Assembly: GCF_016745235.1 (NCBI RefSeq)
Contig: NZ_JAELVM010000003.1
Span: forward strand, 868,001 to 932,000
Length of the DNA stretch: 64,000 bases
Direction of reading: 5' to 3'
Origin: Chryseobacterium endalhagicum
Lineage (GTDB): Bacteria; Bacteroidota; Bacteroidia; Flavobacteriales; Weeksellaceae
This document shows, piece after piece, positions 42,001 to 50,637 of the stretch. Made by a program: the position numbers and the translations under genes. Each line of letters begins with the position of its first letter. Positions within the stretch are counted from its first letter, which is position 1. The notes under the pieces are model-generated. The model did not search any database. It was not told the DNA's origin and saw nothing but the letters and a program-made list of their open reading frames with translations.

Positions 42001-42149
42001 TCGTTCACGATCGTTACTTTCACTTTTTCCTGAGCTGTACTGCCCAGTCCGGTTACTTTTCCCACAATAGAAGCCTGCGTAGTCTGCGCATAAGCCAGTG
42101 TTCCAAATCCCAAAAACAATAATCCTAGTACAATCTTTACTTTTCTCAT
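39063..42149 (-). CDS. Oar-like TonB-dependent receptor with N-terminal regulatory domain
   Basis: Outer-membrane receptor of 1028 residues. Signal peptide 1-21; carboxypeptidase-regulatory-like domain about 25-105 (VGKVTGLGSTAQEKVKVTIV, GEYIFKEIPLGGPYTIIV). TonB-box-like QIEEVVVTGN, plug (about 120-230: LPVNGRNFNNLAELSPLSG, NFTIDGMTAKNPTSAGSTTS) and a long barrel ending IQIGAKYSF follow. The plug features and lack of a SusD partner fit the Oar group known in Myxococcus and Bacteroidota. It precedes the GDPD gene by 61 bases. Substrate unknown. Confidence 0.9.
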   Translation of the reverse strand: MRKVKIVLGLLFLGFGTLAYAQTTQASIVGKVTGLGSTAQEKVKVTIVNESTGFRTETETNSKGEYIFKEIPLGGPYTIIVNEEKKEGYNVNFGDQVTVNMSLGGEQNQIEEVVVTGNLKNKIGNLGAATAISAKNISMLPVNGRNFNNLAELSPLSGKNGNLSGQLGSSTNFTIDGMTAKNPTSAGSTTSRSGAPFSISIEAVREFKITTNQYDVTLGRSGGGTVSAVTKSGTNKFSGSAWEYLRTNWLSSPYDIRGNKRENDFSTSQFGFSLGGPIIKNKLHFFVAWDHQLDSRPLQIADIKSADDEKRFNTTTQTLNQFLDIARSKYGVANTPQFGSFDRVRNSDAGFLRLDWQINEKNLLTLRNNFTYDLNKNGLGDNTAINFFESYGSDKNLDNSLLLTLRTNLKPNLTNELKAQYLYTFQDSYQNSELGKTVPRAVVEGVVSSVGATNIQIGGHRFGQEGFRNNVFQIVDNLYYNTDKIKYTFGVDLMYTRSKSIYGSEVNGRFQFQGMTNFANLTPYRFYREVPLMDDPSVKSSIWNAGVYGQIQTKIATGLDFMAGLRFDYGGYPKAEFNQKLFDEMGIRTDNTIKSFVVQPRFQFDWNINEENKDFLKFGAGLFSSDINNYMVINNLVFDGKHLATVDVNPGTVGLTPDFPGYRENYGAVPSLSQYQIPTINYTGKDAKVPIVYKANISYTHFFNERFRAGIAGYMALGRNNYFYYDRNMMANPFFTLANEGGRGVYVPGSTIINNDNKSVSIDWKEGRINKKFGRVLELVSDGKVNQYSFVVDTSYRYWKDGEITASYTWSDIKDNTSYNGNVANTATLSTPVQSDPRDLRMTYSDNQFRNKIVVYGNSPTIAGFTLGVRYSGIGGTRFSVTAGGNINGDFVDSNDLAYIFPEIITQPLLNDPEVGQALKDYVEKYNNAIAERNGGKNGFFGVWDVRVAKKIKFEKIGAFEISVDIFNVANLLNKEWGVNKSYGNMSLYRVTKFNHETKQFEYVKNTSGLAPLSGNPYQIQIGAKYSF

Positions 42150-42256
42150 CTCTTCCGAAAATCTTTTTTATTAATTTTTATGGCCGTCAGGAACCTGAAT
42201 AATTTTCACTTTACGAGAAACTGTACAATCATCCAGATTTCTTCAAATCAGATGTG

Positions 42257-42264
42257 CAAAGGTA
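42257..42264 (-). promoter_or_regulatory. -7 box of the Oar-like receptor gene
   Basis: TACCTTTG on the minus strand, 107 bases before the ATG, implying a leader of about 100 bases. Confidence 0.55.
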
Positions 42265-42450
42265 TTTTGACTTTCCGAGCTGCGTGTTTACGGGAGTTTT
42301 AACAATTTTTCAATTAAATCATAACATGATGTTAAATTAATTTAAACAAGTGTTTTAATCTGCTATTATTCAACACCTTAAATAATGTTACGCTTTTTTA
42401 ATGTTTTCAGAATATTTTATTCCGGTATTTTTTAATGAGATTAGTTTAGC

Positions 42451-42458
42451 TATTTTTG
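42451..42458 (+). promoter_or_regulatory. -7 box of ligA
   Basis: TATTTTTG, exact TAnnTTTG, ending 18 bases before the ligA ATG. Confidence 0.6.
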
Positions 42459-42476
42459 CTTAAAAGATAGAAAGGA

Positions 42477-44483
42477 ATGTCTGAAAACATACAGCAAAGA
42501 ATAGAACAGCTCCGGAAAGAGCTTCACCAGCATAACGAAAATTATTACCTTCTGGACGCAGCTACCATCTCTGATTATGAGTTTGATATGCTTCTGGAAG
42601 AGCTTCAGGATCTGGAAGCAAAACACCCTGAATTTTACGATGAAAACTCTCCTACCATGCGTGTAGGCGGCGGAATTACAAAGGTTTTTCCTACAATTCA
42701 GCATAAATTCAGAATGTATTCTCTGGATAACTCCTATGATTTTGATGATCTGGAGGACTGGGAGAAAAGAATCATCAAAACCATCAATGATCCGGTGGAA
42801 TTTGTAGCAGAGCTGAAATACGACGGTGCTTCTATTTCTATCCTTTATGAAAACGGAAAACTGGTTCAGGCTGTCACCCGCGGCGATGGCTTTCAGGGCG
42901 ATGAAATCACACCAAATGTGCGTACGATTTCAGATATTCCGCTGACGCTGAAAGGTAATTTCCCACCTCATTTTTTCATGAGAGGTGAAATTTATTTAAC
43001 GAGAAAGAATTTCGACAAGATCAATAAGCTGCGTGAGGAAGAAGGTTTGGACCCTTTTATGAATCCGAGGAATACCGCCAGCGGAAGTTTAAAAATGCAG
43101 GACAGCGGAGAAGTGAGGAAACGCGGACTTTCATCTGTGCTGTACCAGTTTATTTCTGAGGATATTCCGGCAAACAGCCACTGGGAGCTGCTTCAGAATG
43201 CCCAAAGCTGGGGCTTTAAGACTTCACAGCAGGCCAAACTGTGTAAAACAATGGACGAAGTGAAGGAATTCATTAATTTCTGGGATACGGAACGCCACAA
43301 TCTTCCTTTTGAAATTGACGGAATTGTTTTGAAAGTAAATTCCCTGCAGCAGCAAAGGCAGCTTGGGTATACGGCAAAATCACCGAGATGGGCCATGGCG
43401 TATAAATTCAAGGCTGAAAAGGTGGAAACTGAACTTCAGAGCGTGTCTTACCAGGTAGGAAGAACGGGCGCCATCACTCCGGTTGCCAATCTGAAACCTG
43501 TACTGCTGGCCGGAACCATTGTAAAAAGAGCCTCGCTTCACAACGAAGATATCATCAAAAAACTGGATCTTCATGAGCATGATTTTGTGTATGTGGAAAA
43601 AGGCGGTGAGATTATCCCGAAAATCGTAGGGGTAAATACTGAAAAAAGAACCTCCGAAAGCAAAGAGATAGAATACATCAAGCACTGCCCTGAATGCGGA
43701 ACAGAGCTGGTGAAAGTAGAAGATCAGGCGATTCATTTCTGCCCGAACGAACTTCACTGCCCGCCGCAGGTGGTGGGGAGAATGATTCATTATGTTTCCA
43801 GAAAGGCTCTGAATATTGATAATCTCGGAAGTGAAACGATAGAGCAGCTTTATAGAGAAAGGTTAATTGAAAATCCTGCAGACTTTTACGCTTTAACGAA
43901 GGAACAGATTCTTCCGCTGGAAAGAATGGCTGAAAAATCTGCACAGAATATTATTTCGGGGATTGAAAAATCAAAGGAAATTCCGTTTGAAAAGGTTCTG
44001 TACGGAATCGGGATCAAGCATGTGGGAGAAACGGTTGCAAAAAAGCTGGTGAAAAATTTTGCTACAATTGATGAGCTTAAAAGTGCTACCGTGGAAGAGC
44101 TTTGCCAGGTGGAAGACATCGGGGCGAAGATCGCTGTAAGCATTGTGGAGTTTTTCAACAATCCGGAGAACATTCTGATGATCGAGCGGTTGAAATCATA
44201 CGGTGTTCAGCTTGAAAAGGGAGAAAGCACGAATGAAGTACTGTCTAATGTTCTGGACGGAAAAGCTTTCCTTTTTACCGGAAAATTATCTTTATTCACA
44301 AGAGAGCAGGCTGAGGAAATGGTGGAAAAGCACGGCGGAAAAAACATTTCTGCGGTTTCCAAAAACCTCAACTTCCTGGTGGTAGGTGAAAAAGCGGGAA
44401 GCAAGCTGAAAAAAGCCCAGGATATTGGTACGATCACGATTCTTGATGAACAGGAATTTCTGGATCTGATAGAGAAACAATAA
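42477..44483 (+). CDS. ligA: NAD-dependent DNA ligase
   Basis: Essential ligase sealing nicks during replication and repair. The 668 residues show the complete domain order: Ia domain (1-70, NYYLLDAATISDYEFDMLL), adenylation domain with the nucleotide-accepting Lys in AELKYDGASIS (about 113-123), TRGDGFQGDEITPNVRTI, the OB fold, a four-Cys zinc finger (CPECGTEL, then C and C in HFCPNELHCP, about 403-427), HhH repeats (about 500-580), and a BRCT domain at the C-terminus (GKAFLFTGKLSLFTREQAEE). Length matches the family. Own promoter and terminator. Confidence 0.97.
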   Translation: MSENIQQRIEQLRKELHQHNENYYLLDAATISDYEFDMLLEELQDLEAKHPEFYDENSPTMRVGGGITKVFPTIQHKFRMYSLDNSYDFDDLEDWEKRIIKTINDPVEFVAELKYDGASISILYENGKLVQAVTRGDGFQGDEITPNVRTISDIPLTLKGNFPPHFFMRGEIYLTRKNFDKINKLREEEGLDPFMNPRNTASGSLKMQDSGEVRKRGLSSVLYQFISEDIPANSHWELLQNAQSWGFKTSQQAKLCKTMDEVKEFINFWDTERHNLPFEIDGIVLKVNSLQQQRQLGYTAKSPRWAMAYKFKAEKVETELQSVSYQVGRTGAITPVANLKPVLLAGTIVKRASLHNEDIIKKLDLHEHDFVYVEKGGEIIPKIVGVNTEKRTSESKEIEYIKHCPECGTELVKVEDQAIHFCPNELHCPPQVVGRMIHYVSRKALNIDNLGSETIEQLYRERLIENPADFYALTKEQILPLERMAEKSAQNIISGIEKSKEIPFEKVLYGIGIKHVGETVAKKLVKNFATIDELKSATVEELCQVEDIGAKIAVSIVEFFNNPENILMIERLKSYGVQLEKGESTNEVLSNVLDGKAFLFTGKLSLFTREQAEEMVEKHGGKNISAVSKNLNFLVVGEKAGSKLKKAQDIGTITILDEQEFLDLIEKQ

Positions 44484-44501
44484 TTTCTTTAACAAATAAT
44501 A

Positions 44502-44536
44502 AATAAACCATTGAGATGACGTTTCAATGGTTTATT
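44502..44536 (+). terminator. ligA terminator
   Basis: AATAAACCATTGA and TCAATGGTTTATT form a perfect 13-bp stem followed by T-rich sequence, 19 bases after the ligA stop. Confidence 0.85.
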
Positions 44537-44587
44537 TTTGTTTCTTTTTCACCAAGAAAAGAATAATAAACTAAATAAAACTAATTC

Positions 44588-47173
44588 ATGAAAAAAATCT
44601 ACTTAGTCATTTGTATGATTATGCTTTCTGTGTTTCATGCACAGGTCCTGAATATTCCGGACAGCTATCTGAAATCAAAATTACTTACGTACGGATCAAC
44701 CAGTAATTCCAGCGGAAGCTATATCACTCTTGATGCGAATGGTGACGGAGAAATCCAGGTATCAGAAGCAGCAGCGGTTTATAAAATCAATATTTTTGAC
44801 CTTAATGATACAGTGACAAGCTTATCTGGTCTGAATACATTTCCCAATCTGACTGAACTGACATTAACCAATCCTGATATAACAGCCTATCATCTGGTTT
44901 TCAGCAATTATCCTAATCTTCAGACCCTCAAATTTATGGGCGGCCAGGTTGCCAACGTAACGATTGAAAACTGTAATGCTTTAAATCTTGCCAGTCTGGG
45001 AGCTCATGGAAACATAATCAACATACAGAATACGCCTGTTCAGGAAGTTAAGCTGAATAATATAAATGCTGTAAATATTTCATCAACACCAAACCTTAAA
45101 AAATTCTCTCTGTATGCTTCAGCGATAACTTCATTAAACCTGAGCAACATCCCTTCGCTTGAGGAAGTAAGCATTACTGAAAATCAATCTCTGACGGATA
45201 TAAATTTTGCAGGAGATATAGCTTTAAAAAAATTGGATTTATTCCGTAATAAACTAAGCAGCCTCAGCGTTCCCAACCCTTCTCTGGTTAATCATTTAAC
45301 TATCTCTACGAATCTTTTCCAGACTTTTGATCCTGCTCCATATACGGGATTAGTAACCTTTTACGCGCATGAAAACCAATTGACCAGCCTGGATTTCAGC
45401 TCTAATCATTCGCTTGCTTCGCTTACAGTGACCAATAATTTACTTTCAACATTAACGTTCAACAACAATACGAATCTGCAGTATCTTTATGCCGGCAGTA
45501 ATCAGTTACAAAATCTGGCATTCAACCAGATTCCCTATGTGGCCGGAATTCAGATCCAAAGTAATCTGTTTACCACTATTGATTTTTCATCTAATGTTGC
45601 CATGATTTCTTTTGACTGTTCTAATAATCTGAATCTCAAGACTCTTATTATGAAAAACGGAAAAGAAAGTTATAACGGTTCCGGATCAGCCTGTGCGTTT
45701 GCCAATACTCCCCAGCTGAAATACATCTGTGTGGATCAGGGAGAAAGTTATGTCGTTAATGCTCTTCTCACCCAATACAATCAGCCAAATGTGGTTGTAA
45801 ATTCTTACTGTACTTTTACACCGGGAGGAAATTCTTATCTGGTTCAGGGGGCGACAAGATTTGACAGCAACGGAAACGGATGTGACAGCGGCGATCCTTC
45901 AAAACCTTTCCAGAAGTTCAATATCTTAACGTATGGATCAGGAATATCCAGCACCATTGCCAACGGCAGCGGTTCTCATCAGATGTATCTTCCGGCAAGC
46001 ACCAATGTAATCACACCTGTTTTGGAAAATCCGTCATATTTTACGGTTTCACCAACTTCAGCAACGGTTAATTTCCCTACTCAACCGGCGCCTTTTACTC
46101 AGAATTTCTGTCTTACTGCGAACGGAAATCATAATGATCTTGAAACCGTTATTCTGCCGGTTACGATCGCTCGTCCGGGTTTTGAGGCCCAATATAAAAT
46201 CATTTATAAAAACAAGGGAACATCTGTACAGTCAGGAAATCTTACTTTTAATTACAATGATAATGTAATGAATTATCTGTCTTCAACACTTTCCCCGAAT
46301 TCACAATTGCCGGGAGCCCTGAACTGGAATTTCAGCAATCTTCTTCCTTTTGAGACAAGAGAAATCACGGTAACGGTACAATTAAATACGCCAACGCAAA
46401 ACCCGCCACTGGACAGCGGAACGGTTCTTCATTATAATGCACAAATCAATGGTGCAGCGGATGATACGCCTCTTGACAATACATTTACACTGAATCAAAC
46501 GGTGGTTAATTCTTTTGATCCGAATGACAAAACCTGCCTGGAAGGAACTTCAATTTCCCAGACAAAAGTGGGAGATTACGTTCATTACTTGATCAGATTT
46601 GAAAATACAGGAACTGCCAACGCGCAAAATATTGTGGTAAAGGATGATATTGATGCTTCCAAATATGACGTATCAAGCCTGGTTGCCCTGAACGGAAGCC
46701 ATAATTTTGTCACAAGAACGAACGGAAACAGTGTAGAATTTATATTTGAAAATATTCAGCTGCCATTCGATGATGCGAATAATGACGGGTATGTTTCATT
46801 CAAGATCAAAACAAAATCCACTTTAGTGCTTGGTGACAGCTTCAGCAATAAAGCCAATATCTATTTTGATTACAACCACCCTATCATCACAAATACGTAC
46901 ACGACAACGGTACAAAATGTATTGGCCGCATCTGAGGTGGTCAATACAAAAAATGATTTCGGCATTTATCCTAATCCGGTAAAAGATATGCTGTATATCC
47001 AATCGAAGGATGAAGTGATTAAGGCTGATATTTATGATGCATCGGGAAGAATCCTGAATACAACGGGTGTAAAGGACAATGCTGTAGATGTTTCCGGCCT
47101 GAATAAAGGAAACTATATCATCAGGGTTTCTACAAAAAACAAAACAGTGACGCTTAAATTTATTAAAGCTTAA
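44588..47173 (+). CDS. T9SS-secreted leucine-rich-repeat protein, paralog 1
   Basis: Predicted cell-surface or secreted protein of 861 residues. Signal peptide 1-19 (SVFHAQ). An EF-hand-like DANGDGEIQVSEA lies near residue 50. Irregular leucine-rich repeats run about 75-360 (units like LKKLDLFRNKLSSLSVPN). A middle beta domain starts with CTFTPGGNSYLVQGATRFDS, and a conserved repeat domain (about 640-770) has DPNDKTCLEG, VGDYVHYLIRFENTGTANA and FSNKANIYFDYN. The C-terminal T9SS type A sorting domain (about 785-861) has YPNPVKDMLYI, GNYIIRV and KFIKA. The paralog 918 bases downstream has the same order. Confidence 0.9.
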   Translation: MKKIYLVICMIMLSVFHAQVLNIPDSYLKSKLLTYGSTSNSSGSYITLDANGDGEIQVSEAAAVYKINIFDLNDTVTSLSGLNTFPNLTELTLTNPDITAYHLVFSNYPNLQTLKFMGGQVANVTIENCNALNLASLGAHGNIINIQNTPVQEVKLNNINAVNISSTPNLKKFSLYASAITSLNLSNIPSLEEVSITENQSLTDINFAGDIALKKLDLFRNKLSSLSVPNPSLVNHLTISTNLFQTFDPAPYTGLVTFYAHENQLTSLDFSSNHSLASLTVTNNLLSTLTFNNNTNLQYLYAGSNQLQNLAFNQIPYVAGIQIQSNLFTTIDFSSNVAMISFDCSNNLNLKTLIMKNGKESYNGSGSACAFANTPQLKYICVDQGESYVVNALLTQYNQPNVVVNSYCTFTPGGNSYLVQGATRFDSNGNGCDSGDPSKPFQKFNILTYGSGISSTIANGSGSHQMYLPASTNVITPVLENPSYFTVSPTSATVNFPTQPAPFTQNFCLTANGNHNDLETVILPVTIARPGFEAQYKIIYKNKGTSVQSGNLTFNYNDNVMNYLSSTLSPNSQLPGALNWNFSNLLPFETREITVTVQLNTPTQNPPLDSGTVLHYNAQINGAADDTPLDNTFTLNQTVVNSFDPNDKTCLEGTSISQTKVGDYVHYLIRFENTGTANAQNIVVKDDIDASKYDVSSLVALNGSHNFVTRTNGNSVEFIFENIQLPFDDANNDGYVSFKIKTKSTLVLGDSFSNKANIYFDYNHPIITNTYTTTVQNVLAASEVVNTKNDFGIYPNPVKDMLYIQSKDEVIKADIYDASGRILNTTGVKDNAVDVSGLNKGNYIIRVSTKNKTVTLKFIKA

Positions 47174-47196
47174 TTTTTTTAGGTTCCGAATAATGG

Positions 47197-47227
47197 AAAG
47201 ACTGTCTCATTTTTGAGATGGTCTTTT
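47197..47227 (+). terminator. Terminator after T9SS paralog 1
   Basis: AAAGACTGTCTCA..TGAGATGGTCTTT stem-loop followed by TTTT, 24 bases after the stop. Confidence 0.7.
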
Positions 47228-47233
47228 TTGTTT

Positions 47234-47790
47234 CCCACAGATGCCGCAGATTTCCACAAATGTTTATGGATATCATTCTGGATAAAATCTTTGATTTTTT
47301 CTAAACTTATGTGAACTTCTTTTCATCAAGCTTCTAACTTCAAAATAACTTATCTGTTTAAAGCTTTTGTGACTTTTGTGGTTGATATTTTTCACCACGG
47401 ATAGCACGGATTTTCGCAGATATTTGTGGATATTATTCTGGATAAAAATCTTTGATTTTTTCTAAACTTATGTGAACTTCTTTTCATCAAGCTTCTAACT
47501 TCAAAATAACTTATCTGTTTAAAGCTTTTGTGACTTTTGTGGTTGTTTTTTTCACCACGGATTGCACAGATTTTCACGGATGTTTATGGATATTATGCGG
47601 TATAAAAATCTTTGATTTTTTCTAAACTTATGTGAACTTCTTTTCATCAAGCTTCTAACTTCAAAATAAATTAAGTGTTTAAAGCTTTTGTGACTTTTGT
47701 GGTTGTTTTTTTTCACCACGGATTGCACAGATTTTCGCAGATGTTTGTGGATATTTTCCTCGCAGATTGATCAGATTACGCAGATTTTTA
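47234..47790. repeat. Tandem array of a ~160-bp repeat, about 3.5 copies
   Basis: GCTTTTGTGACTTTTGTGG recurs with its C at 47364, 47525 and 47685 (periods 161 and 160). Unit words are CACAGATTTTCGCAGATG-like, TTTGTGGATATTATTCTGGA, AAAATCTTTGATTTTTTCTA, ACTTATGTGAACTTCTTTTC, ATCAAGCTTCTAACTTCAAA and TTTTTCACCACGGAT. It is a diverged relative of the 12.4-12.9 kb array. It fills most of the gap between the two T9SS paralogs. Confidence 0.88.
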
Positions 47791-47803
47791 TGAATGCGGC
47801 TGA

Positions 47804-47840
47804 GATATTCAATAGGAAGGGGCTTTAGCCCCTTCAACCT
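47804..47840 (-). repeat. REP-like palindrome, inverted relative of 30.1-30.3 kb copies
   Basis: ATATTCAATAGGAAGGGGCTTTAGCCCCTT, read on the minus strand, has AAGGGGCTAAAGCCCCTTCC followed by TATTGAATAT, the same flank as at 30.1-30.3 kb. About 250 AT-rich bases without a gene follow up to 48090. Confidence 0.7.
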
Positions 47841-48090
47841 TTAATAATTATGAGAATGGCTTTAGCCAAAATTTAAATTTGATGTAAAAAAACGGCTATT
47901 CTTTTTATTATAATCCAAGATTCCGCATAAATTCAACATAAAATAAAATTCACTCAAAATCAATATTTAAATAAATTAATTAAATAAAAATCAAACAATT
48001 CAATATTATATAAAATAATAAAAAACAAAAAGTAATTATTTTTCGTAATACAATTTTTTATATATTTATCAAAACAAATATCACTTAACT

Positions 48091-50559
48091 ATGAAAAAAC
48101 TCTACTTATTTGTGCTCTTTCTGGCGCACTTATCTGTCGTTGCACAGATTGTTAACATTCCGGATCTTCAGTTTAAGACCAACCTCCTTTCCGGAACGGC
48201 TACCAACGAGATCACACAGGATCTTGCAGGCAACTGGATCTCCATGGATCTCAATAACGATGGTGAAATACAGGTTTCCGAGGCTGCCAATATCAGGAAT
48301 ATCAACATCTACAGCTCAAATGGCAGTCCGTTTCAGATTTCCTCTATTGTGGGGGTAAAATCTTTCACGAATCTGGAATATCTGGAGGTATCCGACTCTC
48401 CGAACCTTCTTTCTGTAGATGTCAGCGGGATGCAAAAAATAAAGCTGGTAAGCTTTACGGGGAACATCAATATGACTTCCGCGAACTTTACAGGCTGCCC
48501 TGTTCTTGAAAACATCAATGTCTCCAATTCCGCAATTGTGAATCTGGATATCTCGAATCTTCCAAAAATGAATATCCTGACATGCAACGGAGGGAAACTG
48601 CAAACAATTAATTATGCAGGAAGTACAACGATGAAATATCTGCTTTGCAGCAATAATGACATTGCCAGCATTGATGTAAGCCCACTGGTGGATCTCTATA
48701 GCTTTAATATTTCAGGAAATCTATTAACAAGCCTTGATGTGAGTAATCTGACAAAGCTTGAAACCCTGAACTGCCCTTCCAACCAGCTTACTTCAATCAA
48801 TCTTCAGAATACGCCTAAATTAAAATACCTGGAAGCCAGCTATAATAATCTGTCTTCTTTAAATTTAAGCCAAAGCCCTGTTTTAAATTATCTGAGAGTC
48901 TTCAACAATCAGTTCACAAGTATTGATCTTTCAATGGTGCCTTTACTGCAGACGCTTTTCCTTAATAATAACCAGCTTACATCTCTGGATATCAGCCACA
49001 ACACCATTCTGAACACGTTCAGTGCTCCCAACAACAATTTACAGAGCATATTTATAAAAAACGGCAGAATGACCTCGGGTATGTATCAGAACAATCCCAA
49101 TTTAAGCTATATCTGCTGTGATGATCTGGAACTCAATAATATCATGAACCAAAATGCTACGTACGGCTATAATAATGTAACGGTGAACTCTTACTGTTCA
49201 TTTACTCCGGGCGGAACATTCTACACCATCAAAGGAAATACAAAATATGATCTCAATGGCAGCGGCTGTGACGCAACAGATCCAAATAAAGCATTACAAA
49301 AATTCAATATTGCAGGAGGCGGAACTACGGGAAGCATTGTAAGCAACCAATCCGGAGACTACTCTATTCCGGTGCAGACAGGGTCACACACCATCACTCC
49401 GGTTCTTGAAAACCCGGCCTACTTCAGCATATCGCCGGCATCTTTTACGGCTAATTTCCCGATGATGACCAGTCCATTAACTCAGAATTTCTGTATCACG
49501 GCCAATGGTTCCCATCCGGATCTTGAAATTGTCATTATTCCATTGGATTCTGCGGTACCTGGATTTAATTCAGATTATAAAATCGTTTACAAAAACAAAG
49601 GGACAACGATGCAGTCCGGAACTGTTGGATTCAGTTACAATGATAATATTATGGATTTTGTAAGCTCTACGGTAACACCGGATTTGCAATCTACAGGAAG
49701 CCTTACCTGGAATTTCACAGGATTGGCTCCTTTTGAAACCAGGGAAGTAAAGGTTAAATTTGAACTGAATACGCCTACTGACACTCCACCTGTTAACGAT
49801 GGTGACGTGCTTCATTACACGGCTCAGATCAACGGAGCTCCGGATGATACTCCGGCAGACAATACCTTTACCCTGAACCAAACGGTGGTAAACTCTCTGG
49901 ATCCGAATGATAAAACCTGTCTTGAAGGAACGATGATTGCACAAACCCAGGTGGGAGACTATGTGCATTATCTGATCCGGTTTGAAAACAAAGGGACAGC
50001 CAATGCCAGAAACATTGTGGTGAAGGACGAAATTGATACTTCAAAGTTTGATATTTCTACTTTGACTCCTTTAAACGCAAGCCACAGTTTTGTAACGAGA
50101 ATGACCGGAACGAACAAGGCCGAATTTATTTTCGAAAATATACAGCTTCCGTTTGATGACGATCACAACGACGGATATATCAGTTTCAAGATCAAAACAA
50201 AATCTACGCTGACTCTGGGTGATGCATTCAGCAATACGGCAGGTATTTATTTTGATTATAATGCTCCGATTATCACCAATACCTACACGACCACGGTGAG
50301 AAATGTACTGGCTGTTTCTGAGACCAAACCAGGCAGGGAAAATGTAAGCATTTATCCGAATCCGGTACAGGATATTCTTTACATCAGATCCGGTGAGGAG
50401 ATCATTAAAGCTGAAATTTATGATGCTTCCGGAAGAATCCTGAATACTACAGGGGTAAAAGGAAGCTCGGTGAATGTAGCTGAGCTGGCCAAAGGAAACT
50501 ATATCATTAAACTGTTTACAAAAGACAAAACAATGATTCAGAAGTTCATCAAAAAATAA
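48091..50559 (+). CDS. T9SS-secreted leucine-rich-repeat protein, paralog 2
   Basis: Secreted or surface protein of 822 residues with the same architecture as the gene at 44588-47173. Signal peptide 1-19 (LSVVAQ), DLNNDGEIQVSEA near residue 55, leucine-rich repeats about 80-330 (LTSLDVSNLTKLETLNCPSN). A beta domain from CSFTPGGTFYTIKGNTKYD follows, then the DPNDKTCLEG/VGDYVHYLIRFENKGTANA domain and the T9SS sorting domain (YPNPVQDILYIRSGEE, GNYIIKL, KFIKK). The C-terminal 300 residues are far more similar between paralogs than the repeat region, as expected if the repeat part is under diversifying selection. Confidence 0.9.
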   Translation: MKKLYLFVLFLAHLSVVAQIVNIPDLQFKTNLLSGTATNEITQDLAGNWISMDLNNDGEIQVSEAANIRNINIYSSNGSPFQISSIVGVKSFTNLEYLEVSDSPNLLSVDVSGMQKIKLVSFTGNINMTSANFTGCPVLENINVSNSAIVNLDISNLPKMNILTCNGGKLQTINYAGSTTMKYLLCSNNDIASIDVSPLVDLYSFNISGNLLTSLDVSNLTKLETLNCPSNQLTSINLQNTPKLKYLEASYNNLSSLNLSQSPVLNYLRVFNNQFTSIDLSMVPLLQTLFLNNNQLTSLDISHNTILNTFSAPNNNLQSIFIKNGRMTSGMYQNNPNLSYICCDDLELNNIMNQNATYGYNNVTVNSYCSFTPGGTFYTIKGNTKYDLNGSGCDATDPNKALQKFNIAGGGTTGSIVSNQSGDYSIPVQTGSHTITPVLENPAYFSISPASFTANFPMMTSPLTQNFCITANGSHPDLEIVIIPLDSAVPGFNSDYKIVYKNKGTTMQSGTVGFSYNDNIMDFVSSTVTPDLQSTGSLTWNFTGLAPFETREVKVKFELNTPTDTPPVNDGDVLHYTAQINGAPDDTPADNTFTLNQTVVNSLDPNDKTCLEGTMIAQTQVGDYVHYLIRFENKGTANARNIVVKDEIDTSKFDISTLTPLNASHSFVTRMTGTNKAEFIFENIQLPFDDDHNDGYISFKIKTKSTLTLGDAFSNTAGIYFDYNAPIITNTYTTTVRNVLAVSETKPGRENVSIYPNPVQDILYIRSGEEIIKAEIYDASGRILNTTGVKGSSVNVAELAKGNYIIKLFTKDKTMIQKFIKK

Positions 50560-50582
50560 ACTAATAACCTGATCTATATCTG

Positions 50583-50608
50583 CAGGGCTGTAATTTTTTA
50601 CAGCTCTG
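50583..50608 (+). terminator. Terminator after T9SS paralog 2
   Basis: CAGGGCTGTAA and TTACAGCTCTG form an 11-bp stem (one G-U) with T-rich loop, followed by TTTTT. Confidence 0.8.
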
Positions 50609-50637
50609 TTTTTATTTAAAAGGATGCAGCAAAGTAT

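Larger units (their letters stand above)
42150..42476. other. Divergent promoter region between the Oar-like receptor and ligA
   Basis: AT-rich spacer with one -7 box for each direction (42257-42264 minus, 42451-42458 plus). No ORF or RNA gene recognised. Confidence 0.6.
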
